Shown here one piece after another: positions 24,801 to 37,003 of a stretch of DNA of 64,000 nucleotides. Under the pieces are notes generated by a model. The model saw only the letters and a program-made list of their open reading frames with translations, did no database searches and was not told the origin of the DNA. Position numbers and translations under genes: made by a program. This DNA comes from Gordionus sp. m RMFG-2023. Taxonomy: Eukaryota; Nematomorpha; Gordioida; Chordodea; Parachordodidae. Location of the stretch: NCBI RefSeq assembly GCF_954871325.1, contig NC_088776.1, positions 58,304,954-58,368,953 on the forward strand, read 5' to 3'. Within the stretch, counting starts at the first letter, position 1, and each line of letters begins with the position of its first letter.

Positions 24801-27800
24801 ATAATATCATAAGCAAAAAAAATAGATAACATATATTATAAGATAAATCCTCCCCCTCCCTCAAATCCTACCTTCAGTATCATCGTGGCAGGGGAGATGC
24901 AACATCTTTTAGCGACTAATAGAGATCTAAAAGGTTCCATGTGGTCTGGGTTTAGAGTAGGATAACCGTCTTCTCGACGGGGTGTAAAAACCACCTAAAG
25001 GGGGTTGATGTCAGCAAAGGCATCTGATTTTTGCTACAAAATTTCCTAATGATTAAATCAGCAGAGAGTACACTGGCCAACCTGGGTAAACCTGGAAATC
25101 GTCATTAAACGGAGAAGAAGAGATATTATAAGAGAAATATAAATTAATAAAAGGAAGGTAAGTAGTTAAGATATCATTCTAAGGCAGGGAATGCCAAAAA
25201 GGTGGAGACGGCAGATTTTGAGGTATGTTACTTTGTAAAAACGATCGCTTGTGTCTATTGCTACCCACAGTATTGATGAATTTAAAAGCCTCACTATCAA
25301 ATAACATTTTGAGGGCATTGGAGATTATGGGCATCGACTATTTTTTGTTAAGCTGTAGTATTTGTTATTTTTTATATATAATTTTTGCCTTTTCTAGAGC
25401 AGAAAAGATTATATTTGACCTGTCCGCTAACTAAAGTCGCCTGTGGCCTTACACCATCGGCGAGCCCTTGACCAGGTGATAAATGCTATCAGTCAGGGGC
25501 TATTATTTAACTATCATTTATTAGTTTCACTAGCTCGAATGCTATGTTAAATTAAGAGCGCATAAGAGTATTTTGCTCATGAATTTATGGCGGGAATGTA
25601 AGGACTGTTAGTTGAATTAGATTCCATGAACTGTCATCAATTAACACAGGTGGATTGCACAACGAAATTGCAACAAAGGGCCATGTTATATAATAGTTTG
25701 TTTATATTAATCTCATTGAATATATTAAATTATTATGATCTTTTTTTAATTATTCCTCATGAAACATGCAGTCCTGATCCAGGACCCCAGACTCCTCAAG
25801 TCCGTGACCATTTTGAATTACGCACCATTCACTATTCCGTTCGAACAGAGGGCTAGCTTCTTTCGGAATTGGTATTCGGACTACGAGAAAGCCTGTATTT
25901 ACCAGCGGGCCAACGCTAGGAGGCATCTCTTCTCCGATTTCGACTCCGCTGGCAGTTGGACCGTTGATGTCAAGATCAGAAGAACTCACCTCTACGAAGA
26001 TAGTTACGAGAAGCTATCACCTATCAATGGTTTTAAGATTAAATATATATATAATATATTTTAGTTTTTATCACGTACTGGGCGTAAAAGGAACATATTT
26101 TAAAAAACAAAAAAATCAGAGTCTAATTCCTTTTAAACATTTGTGGGTGAGGTTCGATTAGGGTGTTCGTTAAAGGTTGAGTTCTGTGGGCTCAGCTCAG
26201 AAACCTTAATATCTTTTTGTTTTTTAAATCCCAATAATTGTTTAAACAAATATTTTCTCATAAAATCTTTGATAAACAATTGTACCTAAAAGAAAGAAGA
26301 AAGGGCAAGATCGGATATTCAACCCGTTTGTAACGGATAGTCTAACAAGGGGTTATGAGTTCAACGTATTCCGTATTGTTATCGAATGTTTTCTCTCAAA
26401 TAATTGTAAAATTCTAAATTTTGGTAAGATTTTTTTTTATTTAAAAAAAAACAAAAAACAGAACCCAATCTTAAACTCAAGATGAGGGTCAAGATGGTAA
26501 ATAGCGCGGGACTAGAAGAAGCGGGGATAGATGGGGGTGGAGTTTTTAGGGAATATCTCGGGCAGCTCCTTATAACGGCATTCGACGCCAACAGGGGCCT
26601 TTTCAAGCACACGTTTGTCTCCGATAACGAAGATAGCGTCAGGAGCGACATTGAAAGTTTATTTTGATTTTATTTATTTATTATAGAACGAGTTTATAAC
26701 CGAATTCCTCTTAACCTGGGCGAAACATTGTAACTAGAATCCCTTATAAGCATTTCTTCCAGGAAATATTACCTTCGGGAAGGGGTTATGACATTACAAA
26801 ACTAAATTATGATTATATACATTGTTCAAAATGGTGTTTTATTCATTTATTTGTCTTTTAACAGAGTTTGGAAGCTACCAGAAATGCATCGATATAGCTC
26901 AGTATCGGTAAACGATACCTTGTTAATATCGATATTTGGTGCATCTCTGTTAACACTCGCAATTATTTTTAATATGCAAAATTCAAAATAAAAAGTATAA
27001 CTTTTAATTTCAAGATTTACCCTAATATTCGCCTAGAAAAAATTTCTCATAGATGCCCACTTTCGAAGTCAAATTGGTAGATATCTTTTTCTTTCTTTCT
27101 TAGAATTCTTTTCAGTGAAAAGAATCATAAACATAAGATGGAAAATCCTATGAAGTTGGGAAATAGGGATTTCAGGATTAAAAGAAAAGACCTGTCATTT
27201 AATCATCTTTTTAATATGGTGAACTCGGCACATGATAATAGAAAATGAGGGTTGACACTTTTACCCTAATTTTATATAAACTTTTATGATGTATTTTGCC
27301 CGGGAGTTGAAATTTCGGTATACCTTGGTTTTAAGCATCGGGAATTGGTTTTATCAGGAATATCCGAGTTCACACTACGATATATTCTTGGAAGGAAGGA
27401 AAGAAGTAAATTGGTTATATTAAATTAAAAAACAATAGACCCTATGGATACAACTGAGATTTCGAATATTCGCCACGAGGCCACACCGAAAGAATCCAAT
27501 AATAATCTCGTTCAAAAGGCCAATACGAAATACACCAGCGATATCAACGAGGGCAATTTTGGCGCGGATAATTTGGCCATATACCCCAACCCCGATGTGT
27601 ACAGCTTGGTATTTTACGACGAAGATATGGCCCGAAATAGGAAAGAAATTTTGAGGCATTACTATTTCCTAGGCCGGATGCTGGGGAAAGTAAAATATAG
27701 AGTCTTCCATTATATTAGTTTTTATCCTTTTTTTAAAGAAAGGGTGGAATTTTAAAGGATTAGTAAATGGAAAATAATAGGGAACAAAACAATAATATAA

Positions 27801-30800
27801 CAACATTGAAGAGGGGTAGAGGAGAAGTCTGCCCTCTTTCAAATAAATCCCCTCCCTCCTCACTCTCGTTTCCTCTCCAAATAGATTTGATTCGAGTCAC
27901 GTGAGTGAGAGAAAATAAGGCATGAAAAAAAATATCGAATACACAATTCAAAGAAGAGAAATTTGCTATATTATAAATCCTCTTTTTTTTGCACGGTGGT
28001 AAAATTATTTAGGCCCTTTACGAAAACTTGTTGGTCGAACTACCCCTGGCCCATTTTTTCCTTTCCAAAATTCTCGACTCCTTCAAAAATTTACGTCACA
28101 CCTCGTTAGATAAGAAAGCCAATTACTCCGATTCAACCACTTGTTACAGAAACACGGACCTCAACGATTTGAGATCCATAGAACCGGTGCTTTACAAGAA
28201 TTTAATGTACTTAGCTCGGTACCCAAAGCCGGACGAGATCGAAAGTGTATTCCTGCTGGATTTCTCCGTTCTAGAAGATAGGTATGATTCTATTTTCTAT
28301 AATACTCTTTGCTAGAAAGCCTTTTATCTCCTTTTTTTTTAAAAATAAATCTTCATTTTATATCCCTTTAAAACTATAATTAATCACTCCTGATACATCT
28401 AAAGTATGAGTCCCGAATTTTCTATACCAGAAATCGAAAACCCAGTGGCTGACTGGCCAATAAGCCTAGTGAGAAAAAGTCCCACGAATTGTGACCCTTA
28501 TAATTTTTTTATTACATTAAAAATGACTGCAAATATAGAATATAAATGGCGTATCGTTTGACGCGGAGCAGCAAATGGTTAATTTTGTTTTGTATAAACT
28601 GAAAAAGCTTTGAAAAGAATATATATTCTATAGTGAAAATAGATAGTTAGAAATTACCTAAAGAACTTTTTTCATTTTCGGAGAATTTATTGACAATTTA
28701 AGATGTTGGAAGGTGTAGATTTAAATATGTAAATGATAAGAGTTTAATCCAGATATCTAAACTTTTGACATTATTATTTATTTAAGGAGGTTAAAATAGC
28801 TAATAGATTTTGTGAATATAGGATTTGAGCACCTTTTGGAATGTGGGCTATTGTGGGTGGGAGACTTTCCATCATAAATTTATCTACCCATTCTTGTGCC
28901 TGAACAATAGAGGTTGAGTTAATATTCTTATTTGGACTCGAAGATATAGATGTAGGGATTGTTTCTGTATTGAAGGTATTATTTATACTTGAAATTGTAG
29001 GAATTGGTTCCAAGTTGATGCTATTAATAAGGACAGGATAATAAGATGCGGCATTATAAGTTCATTATCGTTAAAGAAAGTCCCTGATGAATGACATCGT
29101 TGGCACGTTTACCATGACAAATAATTTTATATTCCCTTTTATAAGGGATACATCGTTGTTGTGTATGAGAAATACCACAATTATATAAAATTTATATTAT
29201 TTTAATAGATGATTATAGCTTGCTTACTTTATATTGAAAGATTCTTGATTTGCAAAACAAAACTTATCCTAAACTTCAATTTGGGTTAGCTGGGTGGGTA
29301 GCTATAATTTTTGATAAAATAAAATCATCCCTAAATCTACATGGTGCCCTAGGTTAAAACTCTTTCTCTTCCATATTTTATTATGGTGGGAAGAATGTAT
29401 TAAAATATAAAATAGTATATAATTAACAAATAACATGATCCAGTATTTAATATAAAATGGCCTTAATATATCGTCTCACTGTGCAACGTCTCGTCTTGTG
29501 GGTTGAATATAAAAATATGATCTAAAAATATTAACATGATGGGTTCTACATATATATATATATATAAAGGTAAAAATATTTTTAGTTCAAATATTTTGTA
29601 TAAAAAATGTTTTATTTTTAAAGTCTTGAACATACTTTTGAATATATATATATTTATCTACTACTCTTTGATACTGTAGGTACTCAGGTTATTGAGTACT
29701 ACAGACTCCCAAATTATGGAGACTTATTTCTGTGCTTTTAGACTTTAGAAGAAATGCTAAATTACTATCAATTACAAGAGGGCAATTTTTTTATTTATGA
29801 ATGATAATGAATTTTTACAAATTATATTGTGCTTTTATTAAAATTTAAGATACCCCAAATTAAGGAGACATTATTGATTTATACATTGACCGGATAATTG
29901 ATTATTTTTCTAATAGCATATCATCTCATCTATCTTTTCAAAGGCATTTTCGTGATTTTAAAAATAAGCATTTTTTATACAAAACATTTGAACTGAATTT
30001 TTTTTTAATCTTTATCGCCGATTCAAACCTTTAAAATAAAATTTACAAATAAAAAATGTAATTTTATGATATTTAATCCGTTATATGGCGTTTATTATTT
30101 ATAATGGTATTGTAACACACAGGTAATAAATTTTGGACCTTTGAAAAATTAGACCATTATATAGTTATCATAATTTTATATATTTTCATATCAAAAATCT
30201 CTAAATTTAAATATAATAAATGGGCTTCATTTTACCGGTAAATTTTATTTAAATAATCTACTTATTTTACTGGAGAAAAAATATATAAATATTTACTGAA
30301 CAAATCAATTATAAATCTGAAAAACAAATATATATATATATACTTACTGGTAAATCTATCAAAATACCAAAAAATAATAATATTTTATACTGTAACCTAA
30401 TTTACATACGTATTATTATTATTTATAATAGTAAAAATTAATAAAATACTGACAATTTTGTTGTTATCATAATTAACTAAATAATATATTTTTTTAAAAA
30501 AATACTGGTAATTTCTAAAAATGACTGCGAAAAAACAACTAAGTTAAATTATAGCAGGTGGTGGAAACTAAATAACAAGAACTTTGCACGAACCTGCCCG
30601 ATTCTCCTGAACTACGCGGTTTAGTCGGGTTCGGATAGTTACTCTGACTCGACCGAATTGGACCGGCTTGGACCACTCGAATCGGGTCGGATCTGAAAAA
30701 ATAGGTCAGATGTAAGGTTTTACATTAAACCCATTTTCACTTGAAAAGTGTGCGCCATAAAATTGCGCAATTTTAATGGCTTTGACATAGCCTAATAAAT

Positions 30801-33040
30801 AAAATAAATAGGAGAGGGGGGGGGGGATATTAATTTTTTTTTAAAAAAAAACCATCATATTTATATTTTTTGAAGGTTCGGTAAAATAGAAAAGATCGAT
30901 TTGATACCCGGTGGCTCTAACGTTATAGTGAACGGTTCTAATAGAATGCAATTCGTTTACCTTTTGGGCGATTACAAATTGAATAAACAGGTTTCGAACG
31001 GGTGTACTAAAGAAAGAAAAGGAAGAGAGAAAGAAAGAAAAGAGAATAGATAAATTTATACGTAAATTCATAACTTATTTTTTGTAATGAGATATCCTTT
31101 TTTAAAAATAAGTTATTTTGTTTCCAGGTGTTGTTTTTTTTGTGACGATTTATTTTAAAGAATAAATCGTTTCTAATCCTTTAGGCGCTTAAAATCTCGG
31201 ACCCCTCACCATATTCCCCTATTTGTTCGGAAAATTATACAAATTAAGTCATTTATGCAAAATATTATTTTATATATCCCCCCTCCCAAAAAAAACGAAA
31301 AGTTGGATTCTGCCTGCAACGCTTTTGCCAACGGACTTTCGGACGTAATAGATCCCGCTTGGCTTGGAATTTTTACCCCCTCAGAACTCAACATTTTAAT
31401 TGGGGGTCGGCCCGGCCCTATCGACGTCGCCGATTGGAAGCGACACACCGTTTATTCGGGTTTATAATCTTTTTCTCTTTTGTAGGAAACTTTTGAAAAT
31501 ACTCTTAATTTATACTAATTTGTTTATATCTTTATTATATAAATTCATGGCCAAATTGTCTTAAACTTACGAACTGAGTACTCACTCTAATGGTGGTTGA
31601 GTTACCATTTTGGTAAAATCATGAAAAAAAACCGCGCTATAAATTATTTACGCTAAAAAAAAGCCCGCGTCAGTAAAGTATAGGCCTGGATTTACCATAC
31701 CCTTGAGGACATACGTACAATATATTAGTTATCTTATTAAAAGAAAATATTTATATTATATATTAGGTGGATACAACGAAAATGACCCGTCTATCAAATT
31801 ATTTTGGGATATAGCCGAATTCGAGTTAGGTCATGACCAATTATCGAAATTGTTAAAATTTGTGACTAGCAGTTCTAGACCTCCCTTAATGGGTTTCAGG
31901 GTAATTATAGTAATTTTACGAATAGATACTGATCCTATAATACCCTCGCGATTCTTGGAATATTTAGAATTTCTCACCTTTTCCCACCCATATCCCTTAT
32001 TTTTCATAAAATTTGTTTAAAATAAATTATTTCCCAGAGTATCCAACTTTTTTAAAATATATAAGTTCGGTTATGATTCCAGCCAGATAGAGTTATAAAA
32101 AGTTTAAGTTCGGTATTAAGGAATTGAATTTTACAAAGGATTTTCGATTCAGGTTCACTAACCTTTTAACTAAAATTCGGGGTAGGAAATTATTACTTAC
32201 ATTTCTTCTGAAGATTAACTAAGACATTTAGTAAAAAAAAAATCCCTTCTAGTAAAAGAAAAAACGGGGCTCGAGTATAGGGATACCTTGGTCAGTTTTT
32301 TAACTAACTAAAACACCTGGAAATTTTTGTGCTTTGTGGACATTGTATAAGTACGATTAATTGTAGAAAAGGCTATGATCTAAAATTTGTCATGGCCAGA
32401 CAGCTTGTTTAAAAAAAAATTACATAAAATATATAAAATGTCAATAAACATATACATTAAATGTTTTTTCCTATATATACAATTTTAGCTATTTTTATGA
32501 TCGTAATGGTCAAACAGATTTGCAATGTTCAGTATTCCTATTTAGGATGCCAGGTTGCTTTGGAAGGTTTTTAGATTCTTAGTTAGACTATAATAATTAA
32601 AATTTTAAAAAAATAGACATCTTACCATTACTGGGTTAAATAATATCCCCCCCCCCCCGCCCCCCAATTTAAAATTTTTTTTATCGGCATCTGTGTCACC
32701 CTAAGAATAGATATCGATAATAGGTATATAAAGAAAAAGAAACTTTATAAATTTATATAATTTCATTTTAAAATTCACAAAAATAAAGGAACTCAACCCA
32801 CCTTTTAACATTCAAAAAACTTCCTCATCCAATTCAGCAAATATTACGCCTCTCAATAACGCCAATCAATCGCATCCATCCATCAGTCAAGTAGAAAATA
32901 TTCAACCCAGTTCTAACACTCTCCCGACCGCCTCCACCTGTTTGCATTTGTTGAAATTGCCACCATCTGATAGCAAGAGCACAATGCGCCGAAAAATATT
33001 ATACGCTATTAATAGTATGTCCGGATTCGAATTGAGTTGA
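18861..33040 (+). CDS. UBE3C: UBE3C orthologue, middle region and HECT E3 ligase domain
   Basis: UBE3C (yeast Hul5) is a HECT ubiquitin ligase that extends chains on proteasome-bound substrates. Fourteen exons join in phase (1079 codons): 18861-19410, 19653-20169, 20332-20534, 20987-21144, 22240-22350, 24506-24586, 25783-26029, 26462-26656, 27439-27689, 28013-28281, 30876-30990, 31303-31459, 31767-31900, 32789-33040. Matches run in order: [100 protein letters not shown]. The catalytic cysteine lies in [14 protein letters not shown] (TGT at 32939-32941), and the protein ends GFELS like the human one. The 24506 acceptor is the least certain boundary (24460 is an alternative), and the exon at 25783 could start at 25772. 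About a dozen residues before DPRLLKS are unaccounted for. Codons often end in C, unlike the N-terminal exons. Inserts relative to human lie in exons 1-2, 8-10 and 14. Confidence 0.93.
21410..21560. mobile_element. MITE family B remnant in a UBE3C intron
   Basis: The phrases TCATTCATTTTAATGTGTATA and AAAATGGCGTCATGCATTC echo the family B interior. The terminal repeats are not preserved. Confidence 0.35.
22717..22937. mobile_element. TA-flanked palindromic MITE (CAGTGTTGTGATGA ends)
   Basis: CAGTGTTGTGATGATTAATG on the left is mirrored by CATTAAATCATCACAACACTG on the right. The arms pair imperfectly over about 90 bases, including TTTGCAAAAATAATTAAAATA. TA sits at both edges, as expected for Tc1/mariner-type insertion. 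It lies within a UBE3C intron and is non-coding. Confidence 0.8.
23301..23860 (+). mobile_element. RTE-like LINE, 5' UTR plus start of the APE endonuclease only
   Basis: A GC-richer leader (CAGCCTCATCATGGCGGGGG onward) precedes an ORF at 23591-23860 of 90 codons. The ORF has [13 protein letters not shown] near residue 12 and [14 protein letters not shown] near residue 40. These are the WN and QETRW endonuclease motifs (Asn and the metal-binding Glu) of RTE/CR1-type LINEs. The reading stops after [11 protein letters not shown], so most of the endonuclease and the whole reverse transcriptase are absent. Retaining only the 5' end is the reverse of the usual LINE truncation. It sits in a UBE3C intron on the same strand. 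Confidence 0.8.
24861..25125 (+). mobile_element. Second, diverged 5' end of the same LINE family
   Basis: CCTTCAGTATCATCGTGGCAG, CCATGTGGTCTGGGTTTAGA and GTAAAAACCACCTAAAGGGG match the 23301 leader in order. It breaks off before any endonuclease ORF. Together with the first copy it brackets the UBE3C exon at 24506-24586. Confidence 0.7.
28774..29240 (-). pseudogene. Minus-strand coding remnant in a UBE3C intron, unrecognised
   Basis: On the minus strand a frame is open from about 29045 down to a TAA at 28774. It contains [20 protein letters not shown] and ends [10 protein letters not shown]. Just upstream, in another frame, is a second open stretch (about 29190-29050) with [18 protein letters not shown] and [14 protein letters not shown], which looks like a Cys/His-rich finger. 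The two stretches abut but lie in different frames with no convincing intron between them, so a frameshift is likely. AT-ending codons dominate, as in the 15.4 kb exons. The family is unknown to me. It could be a decayed nested gene or a transposon product. Confidence 0.4.
30596..30715. repeat. GC-rich islet, family C-like
   Basis: GGGTTCGGATAG, ACCGAATTGGACCGGCTTGG and ACTCGAATCGGGTCGGATC form a GC-rich, partly self-complementary islet in an AT-rich UBE3C intron, like those at 38.3, 42.5, 46.6, 51.2 and 59.5 kb. Confidence 0.45.
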
Positions 33041-34120
33041 TATAAAGCTATTAGCACTAGATACCGAAATAAAGGAGGAAATAAAATTCGATGAATTTTT
33101 TAAAAGTTTTATAAGAAGTGGAATAAATGAAAATGTGTAGCAAATTATATAATGTAACGAATTATACCCGAAAAAAATTATTAATTTGTTTTTTTTAAAT
33201 GTTTAGCTAAAAGAAAAAATGAACTGTTTATTCATGAATCAGGGACCATTTAATTTACATAGTATTTATTGATATCTTGTCTGAGAATAAAATTTAATTT
33301 ATTATTAAGAAAGAATAGATATAAAGTTCGATTTTGAATAAACTTTTTTAAAAAAATAAGTTTAATATGAAAATATAGGGACAAAAAGAATTATTCTATA
33401 ATTTCTGTTATGTTTATCGCATACCATAGTTATTGTGGCAAATTAAAGATTGGCCTGCCAGAATGGGCCAGTGACGATTTCTTATACGGTTTTTTCGTTG
33501 AGGTCGGGCATTCTTAGCCATGATAACGAATAATAATTGCTTCTCGATAAAATAAGACTAAAGAGAATTGTTTAATGTCGAATTTCAATTTAAGGTTGTT
33601 CATAGTTCCTTCTTTAGTCAAACAAAGGATTTATTCTTCCTTTAAAAAAAAGAAGAAGATTAACCTTTTTGGTTGTAATTTAAATGAAGTATATATATAT
33701 AATACCCCTATTTCCAAACAGTTATAAATAATAGTCATATGGTCTACCTTTTCAGTACTAATTAGATCGAAGGTAGATACTAAGTTTTTAAAAAAAGGGA
33801 TGTTTATCTCTGAAAAAAATATACAGGAATAAAAATTCTCTATTTCACTCATTATATAAGATTCAGGGATTCAAGGAACCGATAACCCGGTATTATCCGT
33901 TATTATTTACTGAATATAAATCGAACATGAAACGAACCTCTAAAAAGGTTTGAACTAGTTTAAACTTTTTGACCAACTGTTAAAAAATGATTATCAATCT
34001 AAATTTTGATTGATCAGCATCGATATTTTTATGTTTACGCTATTTAAAGGTGTTAGTTATCCGAAACTTAAAGAAGTGTTCAACCCTAAAAATATTTTTA
34101 ATCAATAAAATCTTAGTTGT

Positions 34121-34270
34121 GAGTGTTGTTGAATGACTCGATTTTTAAAAAAACGTTTAACCCTATAACTCAACTGAAGATTTTACTCATATATGGAGAG
34201 AGAGAAAAAGGATTGGACATCTATTAACAAAATCTCGAGACTTGAGTATTGTTTATTTTGGCTAAAATCT
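34121..34270. mobile_element. MITE family A, partial copy
   Basis: It starts GAGTGTTGTTGAATGACTCG and retains GGACATCTATTAACAAAATC and TTTTGGCTAAAATC. The right terminus is missing. Confidence 0.6.
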
Positions 34271-35085
34271 TTCTATAATTTTTTTTTTAATGTAAACACA
34301 ATTCTAAAAAGTTTGCAATGCGATAAAGTTCGAAACACGGTTTTTTAAGGGGTTAAAATTGAGCCGAATTTATTTTTTTGCGAACCGAACCCACAGACCG
34401 TTTATTATTTGAATTATGGCCATCGGCTACGGTTTCGGATCCCTGGTAACATCAAAATCATAACTTCGATTTATGCACTGATACATTTTCAGTTAGATAA
34501 AATTTTTTAATTTAAGAATCTCCATCCACAAATGATCCAAAATAGAGAGATCCCGAATCCCCGCGTATTCCAATACGACATATATAAAGAGAAAGATGTA
34601 AATTATTAACGGAAGTGACATCATCGCATTGAAACAATGCTCACGTAATCTGAAAGACAGATATCTTGTGAGACATTTTGTTCCAATATAATATCCAACA
34701 ATAGGATCACCTGATTCTTGGTATGTTTATTTTTCCCAATATCTCTTATGAGAAGGCCTCATTTCATAATCAAACCTATAGGTATTATAATGTTGAATGA
34801 CTTAATCGTGGTGTAGATAAATTAAAAAATTTACAAGAATATATTTTGTAAAAATGGTCAAAAATATGTTTAAAAAAAATCCTTTTGAAGATAATCTTCA
34901 ATAATAATAAAATTTTATTTATTTTCAAACGATATAATATATTATTAAATACAAGAAGTTCAGGCAAGTAACCGGGGGTGGCAGCAAATTTGCTTGTTTT
35001 CGTATTATTTAAACTAACAAAGATTCCCACCTCTCCTGAAAAACGGTTAGTACAATATATCATTTATAAAGAAGAGTTTGAAAGA

Positions 35086-35462
35086 AAGATTAGTAAAAAG
35101 TTAATAAATTTTAAAATAACTAACATAATTCAAATTTTTTTAGAAAAATTAGTAAAAGTTAATAAAAATAGCGACTACAAAGGTCCATGAAGTTGGTGGA
35201 ACGACTTGAGGATCAAGCTATGCCAATATTTAGAGTCTTAATTGATCTTCAAACCAGACATAAGCGGAATCAAAGGTTAATGAGTTATAGGCAAAATAAG
35301 GATTTAAAATTTTTAGAAAAAAACATTTTTGTAAAAAAAACTCGAAATTATTTTGAATTAAAATCCGTCTAAAGACCTCTAATAAAATTTACGGCAGAAA
35401 CACCCACCTAATAGTGCTACCCCCCCCCCCTCTTTAGTAAATTTCTAGATACGCCTATGGAG
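35086..35462. mobile_element. Repeat family E, inverted end (TCTAGATACGCC)
   Basis: ATTAGTAAAAAGTTAATAAA and TTTTTAGAAAAAAACATTTT match the 12935 copy. The segment closes with a C11 run and AAATTTCTAGATACGCCTAT, the reverse complement of the GTGGCGTAGCTAGG-type end. Confidence 0.45.
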
Positions 35463-36720
35463 AAGTTAAATGCCTCCAAAAAAAACCTAAATCTAAACCG
35501 TTCCACAAATATTCCTGAAACATAGTTTTCGCATATAAAAATATAAGGCTACTAAAAAAATAAACTGGGTTTAATTTTATAATAAATAATTTTTATATCG
35601 CCAGAATGCATAACTACAAACTAAAACCCCATTAAATACCTATAAAAGGAATTTATTTTCAGATATATATATATTTATTGGCGATTAATTTTTCAAAAAT
35701 TAATTTTACACGGTCTTTATAAAAAGCAAGAAAACCAGCTTCTTCAACAAACTTCTAACGAATAAAACATGATTCGTATGCAGAGACGCATCCATACCAA
35801 CTTATTAGCCGATATCCGGGTAGTCGTAAGACGGGTTCGGTCGATTCTAAACTACGAAAAATTATTTTCATAAAAAATTTCAATATAGCTAAAAGGCCTA
35901 TTAATAGGTTTGACCTTAGTCCCTCTATATAAATTATGGGGGGAGTCACCACCTTCCTTGGCAAAAATATGGCTAACTCCAATGATTTTATTATTATTTA
36001 TTATAATATTCGTTCAAGGCCAAAATTCTTCATTTATTTTTTCTTTTTCATATAACCCTTTTTAAATTTTTTTATAACTTATTTTCAAAAATTTAAGATA
36101 TAGTTAGTTTTAATTTTTACTTAAATTCTCTGATGATAATAAAAAAAATTTTTTTAATTAATAAATTAATATGCTAAGCACAAAAAACATTTATAAAACT
36201 TTTTAATTTTTCGCACGTGAAAATAAAAAAATGAAATTTTAAAACTTTTTTTTTTGTTAAAAAATAATATATCACAAAAAAAAATGTTTAATTTTAATTT
36301 ATATATAATAAAGGAATAAACTACCTTTTAAAAAATTTAATTATATTTTAAAAAAATTATAATTATAAACCATTACAATTACTCTTTTATTTTAACAATT
36401 AAATCCATTATCTCATTTGGACGAATTATTTCTAATTTCTACACTATGGTAAATAATTATTTACAAATGCGAAATCAATTCATCGTATTATCGAAAAAAT
36501 AATCCAGTATTATATATATCTATTTTAAAATACCATATTCATAAGCTAACAACGATAATATTAAATGGGAGAACTTTTAAATGGTTCTTTTAGCTTCATT
36601 ATTGAAGAGATAGAACAATTTAACACGATTCATAGACAGCTCATAAAATTGACTCCAATATTTCGATATTTTTATTCCGTTATAAAAAGCATATGTATTG
36701 TTAGATTCGATTAGATTAGA

Positions 36721-37003
36721 CCAATGACATATAATAATAACCGACGATGCATTCATTAAAAGTGTGTGTCAATCAAGAACAGCTGGAGGCGTCATTTTGG
36801 TTACTAAACGAGAGGCCAATTCATTCCTATGTCTGACGCAAACTTTATTAAGGAATTGCCTGATCATCGAGATAATAAGGAAGCAAGTCAATCAATTTAA
36901 TAGTAGAGTTTTTACCATGAGAATTAGTTACCATATGGGTTACCAAAATGGCGGGACCAGCTGATTAGAATTGTTTCCGAATGCATTATTAAATGTTATT
37001 GGA
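36721..37003. mobile_element. MITE family B copy
   Basis: CCAATGACATATAATAATAAC is the left end, with AACAGCTGGAGGCGTCATTT, CTGACGCAAACTTTATTAAG and GTTACCAAAATGGCGGGACC inside. The open stretch within it (36764-36964) is a chance reading of the repeat. Confidence 0.75.

Larger units (their letters stand above)
33041..36720. other. AT-rich DNA downstream of UBE3C, no gene seen
   Basis: It contains a MITE A piece, an inverted relative of repeat E and a half copy of the 3580 element (34540-34580). The open stretches at 34785-35372 are AT-rich and overlap the repeats. No polyadenylation signal can be singled out among many AATAAA-like words. Confidence 0.5.

Noticed and set aside
25225-25434. 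69-codon open frame with [20 protein letters not shown]
   Set aside because: It does not align with the UBE3C residues expected here and lies just after a LINE fragment; probably part of that repeat.
36764-36964. 66-codon open frame
   Set aside because: It falls entirely within MITE family B, and the corresponding frame is not kept in the other copies.
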